A DNA stretch of 64,000 bases from Nostoc sp. UHCC 0702 (GTDB lineage Bacteria > Cyanobacteriota > Cyanobacteriia > Cyanobacteriales > Nostocaceae). Position 1 is the first letter of the stretch, and each line of letters begins with the position of its first letter. Below the pieces are notes generated by a model, which saw only the letters and a list, made by a program, of their open reading frames with translations, did not search any database and had not been told where the DNA came from. A program made the translations under genes and the position numbers. The DNA lies in NCBI GenBank assembly GCA_017164015.1, contig CP071065.1:1119409-1183408 (forward strand), in the 5' to 3' direction. Positions 35,573-44,761 of this stretch are shown piece after piece.

Positions 35573-36155
35573 CTAGCTTGTGAAATGCGTTTGATGCTGT
35601 TCGGTTTCCTGCCTCTGCCTTCAGATGGAATTTGGCACAAAACCTCTCATAAGATATGTTAAGATAAAACTTGGCTACAAGAGGAGTTTGCCACTCACAA
35701 GACGCGAGGCAGCTTCCCGTCGTTTAGGCATCTCGCCCGCGCATTGTCGTCGGCCAAGCCCAAACTTAAGGGTAGCATTACTGCTAATTTCGGCGTAGTC
35801 GCGAGCGCGATTTCCCTGAGGGTAGCGACTTCTCACAACAAGCCCTTTGGGCGGCTTCCCGATGGGTAAATTTACAACGCACACGCTCTTGGTAATGTAA
35901 AATACCAAAAGGTGATTTGTTAAAAAACATTACAAGTGTCAAATGTACTCATAGACACTTAATTTAACCCTGGGAAACAGACTAATAGTAGAAATATCAT
36001 AACATGACCTTAAATCGTCAATGGTCTAAGTCTGCCGCTGCTAAGAGTGGAAAAATCATGCTTAGCGCCGTAATTAGAAGGGTGTTGTTCACAAAGGGCT
36101 ACAACTTTGCTCTTTGTGTTTAACTACAAGAAAAAACCTGAAAATTTTTCAAAAT
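35573..36155. other. Gene-free interval upstream of rimO
   Basis: Contains a GC-richer block (35690-35860) with repeat-like pieces. There is a 39-codon plus frame (36004-36123, MTLNRQWSKSAAAKSGK...) with no recognisable features. Its end coincides with a hairpin CACAAAG/CTTTGTG at 36090-36118, some 40 bp before rimO. This may be an upstream regulatory structure; evidence is weak. Confidence 0.4.
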
Positions 36156-37475
36156 ATGGGTGAAAAGCCAACAATTGCAATCTCTCACTTGGGCTGCGAG
36201 AAAAATCGAATTGATACAGAACATATGTTAGGACTGCTCGTAGAAGCAGGTTACAATGTAGATACAAATGAAGAGTTAGCAGACTACGTAATAGTCAATA
36301 CATGTAGTTTTATTGAAGCAGCAAGGGAAGAATCTGTCAGAACTTTGGTAGAACTGGCAGAAACGAATAAAAAAATCGTGATCACAGGCTGTATGGCCCA
36401 GCACTTCCAAGATCAATTGTTGGAGGAATTACCGGAAGCTGTGGCCTTAGTTGGGACAGGCGATTATCACAAAATTGTAAATGTAATTGAGCGGGTAGAA
36501 CTTGGAGAGCGGGTTAAACAGGTGAGTTTAGAACCCACCTACATAGCCGACGAAACTACACCGCGCTACCGCACTACAACTGAAGGAGTTGCCTACCTGC
36601 GGGTTGCAGAAGGTTGTGATTATCGTTGTGCATTTTGTATTATTCCCTACCTGCGGGGAAACCAGCGATCGCGTACTATTGAATCGATAGTTGCTGAAGC
36701 CGAGCAATTAGCAACTGAAGGGGTACAGGAAATCATTCTGATTTCCCAAATCACTACCAATTATGGGTTGGATATTTACGGCAAACCCAAGTTAGCCGAA
36801 TTACTACAAGCTTTGGGCAAAGTCGATGTACCCTGGATCAGAATGCACTACGCATATCCCACGGGGCTGACGCCGGATGTGATAGCGGCAATTCAAGAAA
36901 CACCTAATGTTTTACCCTACCTAGATTTGCCCTTACAACATTCTCATCCCGATATTCTCCGTGCCATGAACCGTCCCTGGCAAGGGCGTGTGAATAATGA
37001 GATTATCCATCGCATCAAAACAGCGCTAAGTTCGGCAGTATTACGGACAACATTTATAGTTGGCTTCCCCGGAGAAACTCAAGCACACTTTGACCATTTA
37101 TTAGAGTTTGTCCAGCAGCACGAATTTGACCATGTGGGTGTGTTTACATTTTCACCAGAAGAGGGAACACCGGCTTATAAACTAGCCAATCAGTTGCCTC
37201 AAGCGGTGATGGATGAACGGCGGCATCAACTGATGGAACTACAACAGCCAATTTCTTGGCGCAAGAATCAGCAGGAAGTAGGCAAGACTGTTGATGTCCT
37301 GATTGAGCAAGAAAATCCTGAAAGTGGGAAATTGATTGGTCGTTCAGCGAGATTTTCCCCAGAAGTCGATGGTCAAGTCTATGTCGAAGGTGTGGTGAAG
37401 CTCGGAACCATCGTACCAGTAGCGATCCATAGTGCCGATACATACGACCTTTACGGTCAAGTTGTCGATAACTAA
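36156..37475 (+). CDS. rimO: Ribosomal protein S12 methylthiotransferase
   Basis: 439 residues from the ATG at 36156 ([18 protein letters not shown]); 14 further upstream codons are open but look non-coding. The N-terminal methylthiotransferase domain carries the three Cys of the auxiliary cluster ([23 protein letters not shown]). The radical-SAM domain has CDYRCAFC, and the C-terminus is a TRAM domain. [17 protein letters not shown] and the [12 protein letters not shown] phrase distinguish RimO from MiaB. The enzyme methylthiolates Asp89 of ribosomal protein S12. The DEAD-box helicase starts 62 bp downstream on the same strand. Confidence 0.95.
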   Translation: MGEKPTIAISHLGCEKNRIDTEHMLGLLVEAGYNVDTNEELADYVIVNTCSFIEAAREESVRTLVELAETNKKIVITGCMAQHFQDQLLEELPEAVALVGTGDYHKIVNVIERVELGERVKQVSLEPTYIADETTPRYRTTTEGVAYLRVAEGCDYRCAFCIIPYLRGNQRSRTIESIVAEAEQLATEGVQEIILISQITTNYGLDIYGKPKLAELLQALGKVDVPWIRMHYAYPTGLTPDVIAAIQETPNVLPYLDLPLQHSHPDILRAMNRPWQGRVNNEIIHRIKTALSSAVLRTTFIVGFPGETQAHFDHLLEFVQQHEFDHVGVFTFSPEEGTPAYKLANQLPQAVMDERRHQLMELQQPISWRKNQQEVGKTVDVLIEQENPESGKLIGRSARFSPEVDGQVYVEGVVKLGTIVPVAIHSADTYDLYGQVVDN

Positions 37476-37537
37476 GTTGTCATTTGTCTTTTATCAAATG
37501 ACTCAATCAAAAAGCAAAATTAAACCTAGGAGATTTG

Positions 37538-39073
37538 ATGAATCTTTCGTTTCAAGAATTAGGCATTTCACAAGAACGTGTTGAGCTATTAGAAAAAATT
37601 GGCTTTACCGCACCTACAAATATTCAAGTCCAAGCCATTCCCCAACTGCTAGCAGGTAGGGATGTGGTGGGTCAATCCCAGACAGGAACAGGTAAAACAG
37701 CAGCATTTACGCTGCCAATTTTAGAGCGGCTAGATGTTCACACCAAAGCAGTGCAAGCCCTGGTTTTAACACCAACCCGTGAGTTAGCAATTCAAGTTCA
37801 CGATGCCGTAGCCCAATTTATGGGTAATGATGGATTGCGCGTGTTAGCAATCTATGGTGGTCAATCAATTGACCGCCAAATTTTACAACTCAAACGTGGC
37901 GTTCACATGGTCGTGGGCACCCCAGGACGAGTGATAGATTTACTCGACAGGGGTTGTTTGAAACTCGACCAAGTAAAGTGGTTTGTGTTGGATGAAGCTG
38001 ATGAAATGTTGAGCATGGGCTTTATCGACGACGTGGTGAAAATCCTCTCCCAAGCCCCCCAAGACCGCCAGACAGCTTTATTTTCAGCCACAATGCCGCC
38101 ATCGATTCGCATGTTGGTAAACAAATTTTTGCGATCGCCGGCGACAGTCACAGTTGAACAACCAAAAGCTGCACCCAATAAAATCAATCAGGTGGCTTAT
38201 CTCATCCCCCGCCAGTGGACAAAAGCCAAAGCTTTACAGCCGATTCTGGAAATGGAAGATCCAGAAACAGCTTTAATCTTTGTGCGTACCAGACGGACAG
38301 CCGCAGAACTCACCAGTCAACTGCAAGCTGCCGGACACAGTGTGGATGAATACCACGGCGACTTGTCCCAACAAGCGCGGGAACGGTTATTAAGCCGATT
38401 CCGCAATCGTCAAGTGCGCTGGGTAGTAGCCACTGATATTGCCGCACGCGGGTTAGATGTTGACCAACTATCCCATGTAATCAACTACGACTTACCTGAT
38501 AGTGTAGAAACATACCTCCATCGTATTGGTCGTACTGGTAGAGCCGGCAAAGAAGGAACCGCAATTTCTTTAGTACAGCCCTTTGAACGGCGCAAACAGC
38601 AAGTATTTGAACGGCATAACCGCCAAAATTGGCAACTGCTGTCGATTCCCACAAGGGCACAAATTGAAGCGCGGCACATCAATAAATTGCAAGAACAAGT
38701 GGGAGAAGCCTTGACAGGCGAACGTCTAGCTTCATTCTTGCCGATAGTCAGCGAACTCATTGAAAAATACGATGCTCAAGCGATCGCGGCTGCGGCATTG
38801 CAAATCGCTTACGATCAAACTCGTCCGGCTTGGTTGCAATCAGATGTAGAGATTCCCCAAGAGGAAAGTCCCCTTCCCAAACCCAAAATCAACAAGCGCC
38901 GCGATTCTTCTGGCGAAAGAACCCGTTCTAGTTGGGTAAAATCAGATAGCAGCATTGGGGACGATGAAACACGTGGTACTCCCAAGCCCAAACTGCGGAC
39001 AAGCCGTCGTGATTCAGTTTCACCTGTGAATCATAAGTTGAGTTCACCTACAGCTAAAGAGTCAGCTTCGTAA
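37538..39073 (+). CDS. DEAD-box RNA helicase (CrhR/DeaD-like)
   Basis: 511 residues from the ATG at 37538, with GGAG upstream. All helicase motifs are present: Q-motif GFTAPTNIQVQAIP, motif I SQTGTGKT, DEAD in VLDEADEMLSMGF, SAT in FSATMPPS, and motif VI HRIGRTGRAG. The C-terminal 80 residues are basic and Ser/Pro/Arg-rich (for instance KPKINKRRDSSGERTR), probably RNA-binding. Cyanobacterial helicases of this kind are cold-, redox- or light-responsive and remodel RNA. The location behind rimO links it loosely with ribosome-related functions. Confidence 0.93.
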   Translation: MNLSFQELGISQERVELLEKIGFTAPTNIQVQAIPQLLAGRDVVGQSQTGTGKTAAFTLPILERLDVHTKAVQALVLTPTRELAIQVHDAVAQFMGNDGLRVLAIYGGQSIDRQILQLKRGVHMVVGTPGRVIDLLDRGCLKLDQVKWFVLDEADEMLSMGFIDDVVKILSQAPQDRQTALFSATMPPSIRMLVNKFLRSPATVTVEQPKAAPNKINQVAYLIPRQWTKAKALQPILEMEDPETALIFVRTRRTAAELTSQLQAAGHSVDEYHGDLSQQARERLLSRFRNRQVRWVVATDIAARGLDVDQLSHVINYDLPDSVETYLHRIGRTGRAGKEGTAISLVQPFERRKQQVFERHNRQNWQLLSIPTRAQIEARHINKLQEQVGEALTGERLASFLPIVSELIEKYDAQAIAAAALQIAYDQTRPAWLQSDVEIPQEESPLPKPKINKRRDSSGERTRSSWVKSDSSIGDDETRGTPKPKLRTSRRDSVSPVNHKLSSPTAKESAS

Positions 39074-39192
39074 GTCAAGAGGCATTAGTCATTAGTCATT
39101 AGTGAAAAATTAAGCATAAAAGACTAATGACTTTAATGACTTGTTTTGTAAGTTTCTAAGAACATAGATACAGATGTATTTTCAGTGGTCTT

Positions 39193-39771
39193 ATGTTCAC
39201 CATTACAGACTTAGAGCATTTACAAGCAGAGCATCCAGAATGGCAGATGGAACTGGTAGATGGGAATATAGTTGTTATGGGCCCATCCGACTATGAATCA
39301 GAAGAAATAGGTGCTGAGTTAATCAGATTACTTGGCAACTGGGTACGTCCACGAAAGTTAGGACGAGTTACTGGTTCTAGTGCTGGTTTTATTCTGCCTG
39401 TATTAGAAGCTGAGAACGGCAAAGAAGCTGATAGCGAACAAGGAAATCTCCGCGCTCCTGATGTGTCTTTTGTGCGTGCTGATAGACTGAAAAAGAGCCA
39501 GCGTGATTTTGTGGAGCTTGTACCTGACTTAATGGTAGAGATAAAATCTAAGTCCGACCGCATTAAACCACTAGTAGAAAAAATACAGCTATTTCTAGAA
39601 CTTGGAACTACGGTTGGTATTCTGATTGACCCTGACAAATTGACGTTAACAGTCTACCGACTTAATAGTGAACCAGTTGTTTTACAAAATAACGACAAAT
39701 TGACATTACCAGAATTACTACCAGGTTGGGAACTCACAGTATCAGAACTGTGGCCCCCGGTATTTGAATAA
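39193..39771 (+). CDS. Uma2 family (DUF820) protein, PD-(D/E)XK fold
   Basis: 192 residues with the DUF820 pattern: ELVDGNIVVMGPSDYESEE at the N-terminus, then RAPDVSFVRADRL, and ELVPDLMVEIKSKSDR with the Asp ... Glu-x-Lys residues of a restriction-endonuclease-like core. The C-terminal strand is EPVVLQNNDKLTLPELLPGWEL. These genes are present in tens of copies per cyanobacterial genome and their function is unresolved. A second, distinct copy lies at 58127-58705. Confidence 0.9.
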   Translation: MFTITDLEHLQAEHPEWQMELVDGNIVVMGPSDYESEEIGAELIRLLGNWVRPRKLGRVTGSSAGFILPVLEAENGKEADSEQGNLRAPDVSFVRADRLKKSQRDFVELVPDLMVEIKSKSDRIKPLVEKIQLFLELGTTVGILIDPDKLTLTVYRLNSEPVVLQNNDKLTLPELLPGWELTVSELWPPVFE

Positions 39772-39783
39772 TTACTCCTTTCC

Positions 39784-39962
39784 CACCTGAAGATTACCGT
39801 TTAGGGAGCAGGGGAGCAGGGGAGCAGGGGAGCAGGGGAGCAGGGGAGCAGGGGAGCAGGGGAGCAGAGGGAGCAGGGGAGCAGGGGAGCAGGGGAGCAG
39901 GGGAGCAGAGGGAGCAGGGGAGCAGGGGAGCAGGGGAGCAGGGGAGCAGAGGGAGCAGGGGA
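39784..39962. repeat. GGGGAGCA octamer minisatellite with conserved 20-bp flank
   Basis: About 19 GGGGAGCA units in blocks separated by an occasional AGAGGGAGCA variant. The left flank, CACCTGAAGATTACCGTTTA (39784-39803), is found exactly again, on the opposite strand, next to a related octamer array inside the SGNH gene (45513-45532). Confidence 0.9.
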
Positions 39963-40127
39963 GTAAAAAGTACTAAGCTTATGTGCGTCTAAGTTGCACA
40001 ATCAGTGGTAAATACTGTCATTATTCAATAGTCATTAGTCATTAGTCAAAAGTATTTACAAAGGACTTTGGACTAATGACAAAGGACAACCACCACGAGT
40101 GATTATGCAAGTTAGATATGTTTTAGC

Positions 40128-41075
40128 TTACAGCCAAGGGCGAGTAACTTTTTCTAGTTCCTTAACTTCATCATCGCTCAATCTCCAGCCTAATGCGCCT
40201 GCATTCTGTCGTACCTGTTGGGCTGTCTTGACTCCGGCGATGGGTATCACGTTTCCTTGAGCGATTAACCAGTTGAGTGCTACTTGGGCAGGAGTGCGAT
40301 CGTATTTTTGCCCTAAGCTGGTTAGTAAAGAAATTACTGGTGCTATTTTTTGCAACCCTTCTTTGTTAAAACGTGGGTCTATCTTTCTAGCACCGCTTGG
40401 TGTTTCAGCGCTTTCAGGGCTGTATTTGCCTGTGAGCAATCCTTGAGCTAAAGGGCTGTAAGCTAAAATTGTTACACCTAATTCACGGGCAGTTTGGATA
40501 ATGCCCTCACTTTCAACTTGGCGAGTTAGCAAAGAGTAGCGTACTTGGTTAACTGCTAAAGGTACTCCACGGGCTGCTAATATTTGGTGCGCTTCTCGCA
40601 TTTGGGCTGCTGAGTAATTACTCACACCGACTGCGCCGATTCTACCCCGCTTCACTTCATCGGCGAGGGCATTCATCAGCGTTTCTTGACTTAATAAGAA
40701 AGTGAACGGCCAATGCACTTGATACAGTTCTACTCGCTCTAATTGTAGGCGTTTGAGACTGTCTGTTAAGGCATCAGAGACGGATTGTCCTGTAAATCGC
40801 CACGGTAAAGGGCCAAATTTAGTGGCAATTTGCACTGTTTTTTGTGCTTGTTTGATGAATTGCCCTAGTAATTGTTCTGACAGACCCATGCCGTAAATTT
40901 CCGCAGTATCAAAGAAGGTGACACCAGCCTCTAAAGCTGCTGTAAAAGCTTCTTGCACTTCTTTTTCGCCGTAGCGATCGCCATAACTCCAAAATAGTTT
41001 ATCACCCCAAGCCCAGGTGCCAATGCACAGGGGTGTGACAGCTGGGCCATTTGGCCCCAATGTGATGGTTTCCAC
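40128..41075 (-). CDS. Aldo/keto reductase
   Basis: 315 residues from a GTG at 41075. AKR (alpha/beta)8 barrel with the catalytic residues: Asp and Tyr in FFDTAEIYGMGLSEQLLG, Lys in QIATKFGPLP and His in LYQVHWPFT. The C-terminal NADPH-binding part has GNVIPIAGVKTAQQVRQN. The protein belongs to the AKR subfamily of cytosolic carbonyl reductases that includes plant and bacterial pyridoxal reductase-like enzymes. Physiological substrate unknown. Confidence 0.92.
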   Translation of the reverse strand: METITLGPNGPAVTPLCIGTWAWGDKLFWSYGDRYGEKEVQEAFTAALEAGVTFFDTAEIYGMGLSEQLLGQFIKQAQKTVQIATKFGPLPWRFTGQSVSDALTDSLKRLQLERVELYQVHWPFTFLLSQETLMNALADEVKRGRIGAVGVSNYSAAQMREAHQILAARGVPLAVNQVRYSLLTRQVESEGIIQTARELGVTILAYSPLAQGLLTGKYSPESAETPSGARKIDPRFNKEGLQKIAPVISLLTSLGQKYDRTPAQVALNWLIAQGNVIPIAGVKTAQQVRQNAGALGWRLSDDEVKELEKVTRPWL

Positions 41076-41179
41076 GTTTGTAAGCTTTACTTTCTTTACA
41101 TTTCTTTACTTTTCTAGTGTAGCCTTAGAGACAAGATTGGGTGTGGGGCATTGGGCTTGTATATTAATGATATTAAAGT

Positions 41180-41298
41180 GGCGATTAGAAATCGCGGCTA
41201 TACAAACGAAGTCCGCCTACGCGGACTCACAGAAATTCAAGGGTTTGAAACCCAAGCTAGGCGGTTAAAGTCTCGTGTAGCCGCGACTTCCAGTTGCC
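41180..41298. mobile_element. 119-bp MITE-like inverted-repeat element
   Basis: Left end GGCGATTAGAAATCGCGGCT and right end the complement of GGCAACTGGAAGTCGCGGCT form imperfect terminal inverted repeats of about 25 bp. The interior includes GTCCGCCTACGCGGAC hairpin and GGGTTTGAAACCC. Elements of this kind (with the GTCCGCCTACGCGGAC core) are dispersed in Nostoc-type genomes. No TSD could be defined. Confidence 0.65.
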
Positions 41299-41328
41299 TG
41301 ATGCAAGAAAATACTGTTCAATTATTAC

Positions 41329-42294
41329 CTACACGGGAGTTAGAACACCAGAGCGATCGCCTGGAGAATCTTGAAAAATTGCACCTCGTTGAATTAGGTC
41401 ACGCTTCATACTTGCAGAAATTCCTAGATTATCTCCAAATAGGGCATTTTCTACTTTTGCACCGCTGAGGTCAGCTTCACTCAAATTAGCCCCCAGCAAA
41501 CGCGCATTTCTCAAGTCAGCACCAATTAAATTAGCATTAACCAATATGGCATTCGATAAATCAGAATTACGCAATTGAGTTTTAACAAGTCTGGCATTTT
41601 TTAGATTGACCCACTTCAGGCAAGCATTGCTCAAATCTGTATTGCTCAAGTCTCGCCCTTCAGCGTTCCTATTGACAATTTCCCACACTATTCGCCATTT
41701 CTCATCAAGTTTTGTTGCTTCATCAATTATTACAGAGCTTAGGACAGCACAGCTGAGGTCGGCATGGCTGAGGTCGGCACAGCTGAGGTCGGCACGGCTG
41801 AGGTCGGCACGGCTGAGGTCGGCACGGCTGAGGTCGGCACGGCTGAGGTCGGCACGGCTGAGGTCGGCACGGCTGAAGTCGGCACGGCTGAGGTCGGCAC
41901 CCCTGAGTTTGGCACCCCTGAGTTTGGCATCACTGAGGTTGGCACCCCTGAGGTTGGTACGGCTGAGGTTGGCATCACTGAGGTTAGCATCACTGAGGTT
42001 AGCATCACTGAGGTTGGCACGGCTCAGGTCGGCACCAATGAGGTTGACAAAGCTGAGGTTGGCATCGCTGAGGTTGGCATCTTTGAGGTCGGCACCGCTG
42101 AGGTAGGCACCGCTGAAATTGGCATCTCTAAGGTAGGCATGGCTGAGGTCGACACCGCTGAGGTTGGCACCTGCAAAATCTCCAGCAGGATTTAACCCAG
42201 CAATTCTTGCCAAAGCAAAAAAGTCATTAGTTTTTGCCTCAACAACCTCCTGGATGAGTCCTTGAAGTTCTTTAAGAGGTTCTTCATCAGCCAT
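41329..42294 (-). CDS. Pentapeptide-repeat protein
   Basis: 321 residues. A short N-terminal helical part (LKELQGLIQEVVEAKTNDFFALARIAGLNPAGDFAGANL) is followed by over 40 A(D/N)LSx units in two runs (about 55-185 and 215-300). The runs are separated by a 30-residue insert (VIIDEATKLDEKWRIVWEIVN). They would make right-handed quadrilateral beta-helices. In the middle, eight SRAD(L/F) units are near-identical in DNA (15-bp units, 41770-41900), a recent expansion. Function unknown. The start ATG overlaps the stop of the preceding gene by the sequence ATGGCTGA, so translation is probably coupled. Confidence 0.9.
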   Translation of the reverse strand: MADEEPLKELQGLIQEVVEAKTNDFFALARIAGLNPAGDFAGANLSGVDLSHAYLRDANFSGAYLSGADLKDANLSDANLSFVNLIGADLSRANLSDANLSDANLSDANLSRTNLRGANLSDAKLRGAKLRGADLSRADFSRADLSRADLSRADLSRADLSRADLSRADLSCADLSHADLSCAVLSSVIIDEATKLDEKWRIVWEIVNRNAEGRDLSNTDLSNACLKWVNLKNARLVKTQLRNSDLSNAILVNANLIGADLRNARLLGANLSEADLSGAKVENALFGDNLGISASMKRDLIQRGAIFQDSPGDRSGVLTPV

Positions 42295-42871
42295 AGCGCA
42301 ACTCTACTCGACTCAGATAGGGTTTTAACTTTGACTCCCAGAGATGCTTTCTGATTGCTGCCTCCAAAATTAGCTGTTTATTGAGGCTAACATTCTGTGG
42401 ATATAGCCCCTCAATATTAGTCAAATGGAGATACTTCAGTGAAACCTCAAAAATCGCTTCCACACAACAAGGCTTACCCGTTACGTTCATAATTCCCAGC
42501 CGTCTGTCGAGTGAGCCTTTTAAAACCGATGCACCTATCTTTAGCTCAAACACCCAAGCAGGGTTGAACTGTAAACCATTCGTTTTTACTTGACACACCG
42601 TTGACACAAGCTCAACTGAACCAATCAGATGATTTGAATTATCGAGAATCTCACCGTTTTCCAACTTTAACTTGAGTTCTCCACCTTTCAAGCCAAACTT
42701 AACACGCCCATTTAATAGAGGTTCCCACTGTTCATTAAAGCGGATAGTAACAGGTAGTTCAATTTGACCAGATTGAACTTCTATTGCTTCTAATTCCATG
42801 TAGAGGCAGTCTGGGTATCTGTTCTCTGGCTGAGGTTCAGGCGTGGTTGGTTGGAGGGTTTGGCTGTCCAT
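42287..42871 (-). CDS. Hypothetical protein coupled to pentapeptide-repeat gene
   Basis: 194 residues from the ATG at 42871. No signal peptide. The predicted all-beta core (LYMELEAIEVQSGQIELPVTIRFNEQWEPLLNGRVKFGLKGGELKLKLENGEI ...) is followed by a mixed segment and a helical C-terminus. No known family is recognised. Its stop overlaps the start of the pentapeptide gene (ATGGCTGA), implying an operon and a shared task. The beta-rich fold with a repeated partner suggests a structural or adaptor role (inference). Confidence 0.65.
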   Translation of the reverse strand: MDSQTLQPTTPEPQPENRYPDCLYMELEAIEVQSGQIELPVTIRFNEQWEPLLNGRVKFGLKGGELKLKLENGEILDNSNHLIGSVELVSTVCQVKTNGLQFNPAWVFELKIGASVLKGSLDRRLGIMNVTGKPCCVEAIFEVSLKYLHLTNIEGLYPQNVSLNKQLILEAAIRKHLWESKLKPYLSRVELRYG

Positions 42872-43480
42872 TATCAAGGCGGAATCAGGTTTTCATGGCT
42901 GACCTGGTATATACACTAACATGGAGACGCTAGCCACTACGCTTTGTTAAGCTAAATCGCAACAAAGCTAAGGAAGCAAGTGTAGTGGCGTGGGAAGCCG
43001 AAATTGGTACATTAGGATTTTATTATGGGCTGGGAGTTTCGCCATTGGTGTGACCTTAAGTCAAGAAGCTTATTTTACAGTCGTTTTACCCCACCCCTTA
43101 ATCCCCTCCCCGTTCACGGGGAGGGGAGACAAAGCATAGCTTTGGCGGGGTGGGGTTCCGACAGCATAATTAGTAGTTGATACCATTTCCATATAAAGAT
43201 GCATAGAAAGAACCCCACCGCCTGCGGCACCTCCCCTTACCAAGGGGAGGTTGGGAGGGGTTAAAATAATGTGCAGCTTCACAAAGAATTGGTATGAGTA
43301 AATTTTGTATAACGCCATTGCGAGGGTTTAACGTTAAGTTGACACCAATGGCGTACTGCCCTTTCGGTGCGGGCAAGATGCCCACACCACAAGAGATAGA
43401 TTTTAATTGGAAGTTTGTTAGTTATTGAACTGAAACCTGACGTAATATTGTTATTTTAGGAAAAGAATGCGTAACTCCTA
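42872..43480. other. Gene-free interval rich in inverted repeats
   Basis: About 600 bp. At 42930-43000 there is a GCTTTGTT ... AACAAAGC hairpin within a CCACTAC/GTAGTGG pair. At 43085-43265 lies the composite repeat listed separately. At 43340-43395 there are remains of another repeat (GCGGGCAAGATGCCCAC). No coding gene seen; several open frames here are repeat artefacts. Confidence 0.5.
43085..43265. repeat. Composite inverted repeat (CCCCACCCC / GGGGTGGGG)
   Basis: CCCCTCCCCGTTCACGGGGAGGGG forms a nested hairpin inside CCCCACCCC ... GGGGTGGGG (43090-43155). A second block has ACCTCCCCTTACCAAGGGGAGGT (43228-43252). Repeats of this type are common intergenic elements in cyanobacteria. Confidence 0.7.
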
Positions 43481-44257
43481 TTAGATTAGAGCAGGTTGAT
43501 CTTGTGGAAAGATTGCGCGTCGCTGTTCTAGCTCAGATTTAACATCATCAGTCAGTCCTGCATTAGAACCAAATTGAGCATTTTTCACTTTGGTGTCGGT
43601 GAAATTTGTTTCGGTTAAGTTAGCACCACTCAAGTCAGCACTACTAATATCAGCATTAATTAAGTCAGCACCGCTTAAGTTAGCATTCCTGATGTCAGCA
43701 TGACTGAAGTTAGCATCTATTAATAGCGCATTGCTCAAGTTAGCATTTGTGAGATTAGCACGGCTAAGTTGAGCAGAACGTAAATTAGCATCACTAAAAT
43801 CAGCATTACTCAAATCAGCGCGGCTGAAGTCAGCTTGAGTTAAATCTGCACCGCTGAAGTTAAAGCCACTAAGGTTACAACCAATTGCTTTAATACTAGC
43901 TAAATTAGCTCCAGCAAAATCTTCAGCTGGGTTGAGTCCAGCACTTTTGACTAACTCAGAAAAATTCTCTGTGTTTGCTTGTAGAAGAAGCTTAACTTGT
44001 TCTGGAATTTCTTCCTTAGGAACAGATTTTTTATTTGTAACTCGCTGCTGGCTGATTCGCTTTTCTTCACTCCAAGCCACAAAGCCAATGCCTAAAACAC
44101 AGCTTAACGCTACAGTAAACGCTGGCGGTTTACCACCAGTTAGCAGCAACATGACTAAAAAACCTACACCTACTTGAGCCGTTTGCTTAAATAAGGAATT
44201 TAATCCGGCTTTAGCTTCTTGGTAAAGACTGATTTGATGGCGGTTAGTTACTGTCAT
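43481..44257 (-). CDS. Membrane-anchored pentapeptide-repeat protein
   Basis: 258 residues. Two hydrophobic segments near the N-terminus (about residues 25-65: VGVGFLVMLLLTGGKPPAFTVALSCVLGIGFVAW) are followed by a charged linker, the motif VKSAGLNPAEDFAGANLASIKAIGCNLSGF and about 20 A(D/N)LSx units. The linker+start motif is shared with the pentapeptide protein at 41329-42294 (AGLNPAGDFAGANL), so they are paralogues. Follows the gene at 44265 by 7 bp, an operon. Function unknown. Confidence 0.87.
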   Translation of the reverse strand: MTVTNRHQISLYQEAKAGLNSLFKQTAQVGVGFLVMLLLTGGKPPAFTVALSCVLGIGFVAWSEEKRISQQRVTNKKSVPKEEIPEQVKLLLQANTENFSELVKSAGLNPAEDFAGANLASIKAIGCNLSGFNFSGADLTQADFSRADLSNADFSDANLRSAQLSRANLTNANLSNALLIDANFSHADIRNANLSGADLINADISSADLSGANLTETNFTDTKVKNAQFGSNAGLTDDVKSELEQRRAIFPQDQPALI

Positions 44258-44264
44258 ATTGCTC

Positions 44265-44675
44265 CTATGATTTGCTCAAATTCTTGATATCTACCCAAAA
44301 ACGAGCAATTATGCGACCAGCCAAAACAATCCACAGTAAAAAATCAGAGGTGACGATGATGAAGCAAGCCAAACAAGATGCACCTAAAGGATTTTCTTTT
44401 AAACAAACATCATAGCTAGAGAAATCTTTGCCAATAATAAATTTACCAATTAATCCAGGAACTTGCAGCAGAATACTCAGGGCGATCGCATCTTGAATTG
44501 AAGCATACACTGTTCTGCCCAACTGCCCCATCAACCCATAGAATAATTGATCAACTAACTCCAAAAAGCTCATCACCAGTTGTTTGGTACTTTTCCCCAA
44601 TGACGTTTTTGCCAAAGGAGATGGTTCTACAGGTGTTGGTGGTGATAGCGACTGTGTTTTCTGCGGCTGAGTCAT
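44265..44675 (-). CDS. Small membrane protein upstream of pentapeptide gene
   Basis: 136 residues. A Pro/Ser-rich N-terminal tail (about 1-30) precedes two hydrophobic helices (IQDAIALSILLQVPGLIGKFI and CLACFIIVTSDFLLWIVLAGRIIA), with two Cys in a loop (DVCLKENPLGASC). Encoded 7 bp before the membrane-anchored pentapeptide protein on the same strand; likely functional partners in one membrane. Family not recognised. Confidence 0.65.
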   Translation of the reverse strand: MTQPQKTQSLSPPTPVEPSPLAKTSLGKSTKQLVMSFLELVDQLFYGLMGQLGRTVYASIQDAIALSILLQVPGLIGKFIIGKDFSSYDVCLKENPLGASCLACFIIVTSDFLLWIVLAGRIIARFWVDIKNLSKS

Positions 44676-44761
44676 ATAGCAAAGTGCGCTCGTGCTGAGT
44701 AAAAGTCAATGAGTCAGCAAAGTAGACTTTCATTCGTCCTGGTGTACGCAGTTCATGACGA

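Noticed and set aside
35675..35908. 77-codon minus-strand frame in a GC-rich block
   Set aside because: Composition and repeats suggest a non-coding repeat; no domain or RBS.
39801..40001. Pro/Ser/Cys-rich minus-strand frame
   Set aside because: Translation of the GGGGAGCA minisatellite.
41606..42195. Plus-strand frames rich in Leu-Arg-Ser-Ala and Glu-Val-Gly-Thr
   Set aside because: Antisense shadows of the 15-bp pentapeptide repeats, which keep all frames open.
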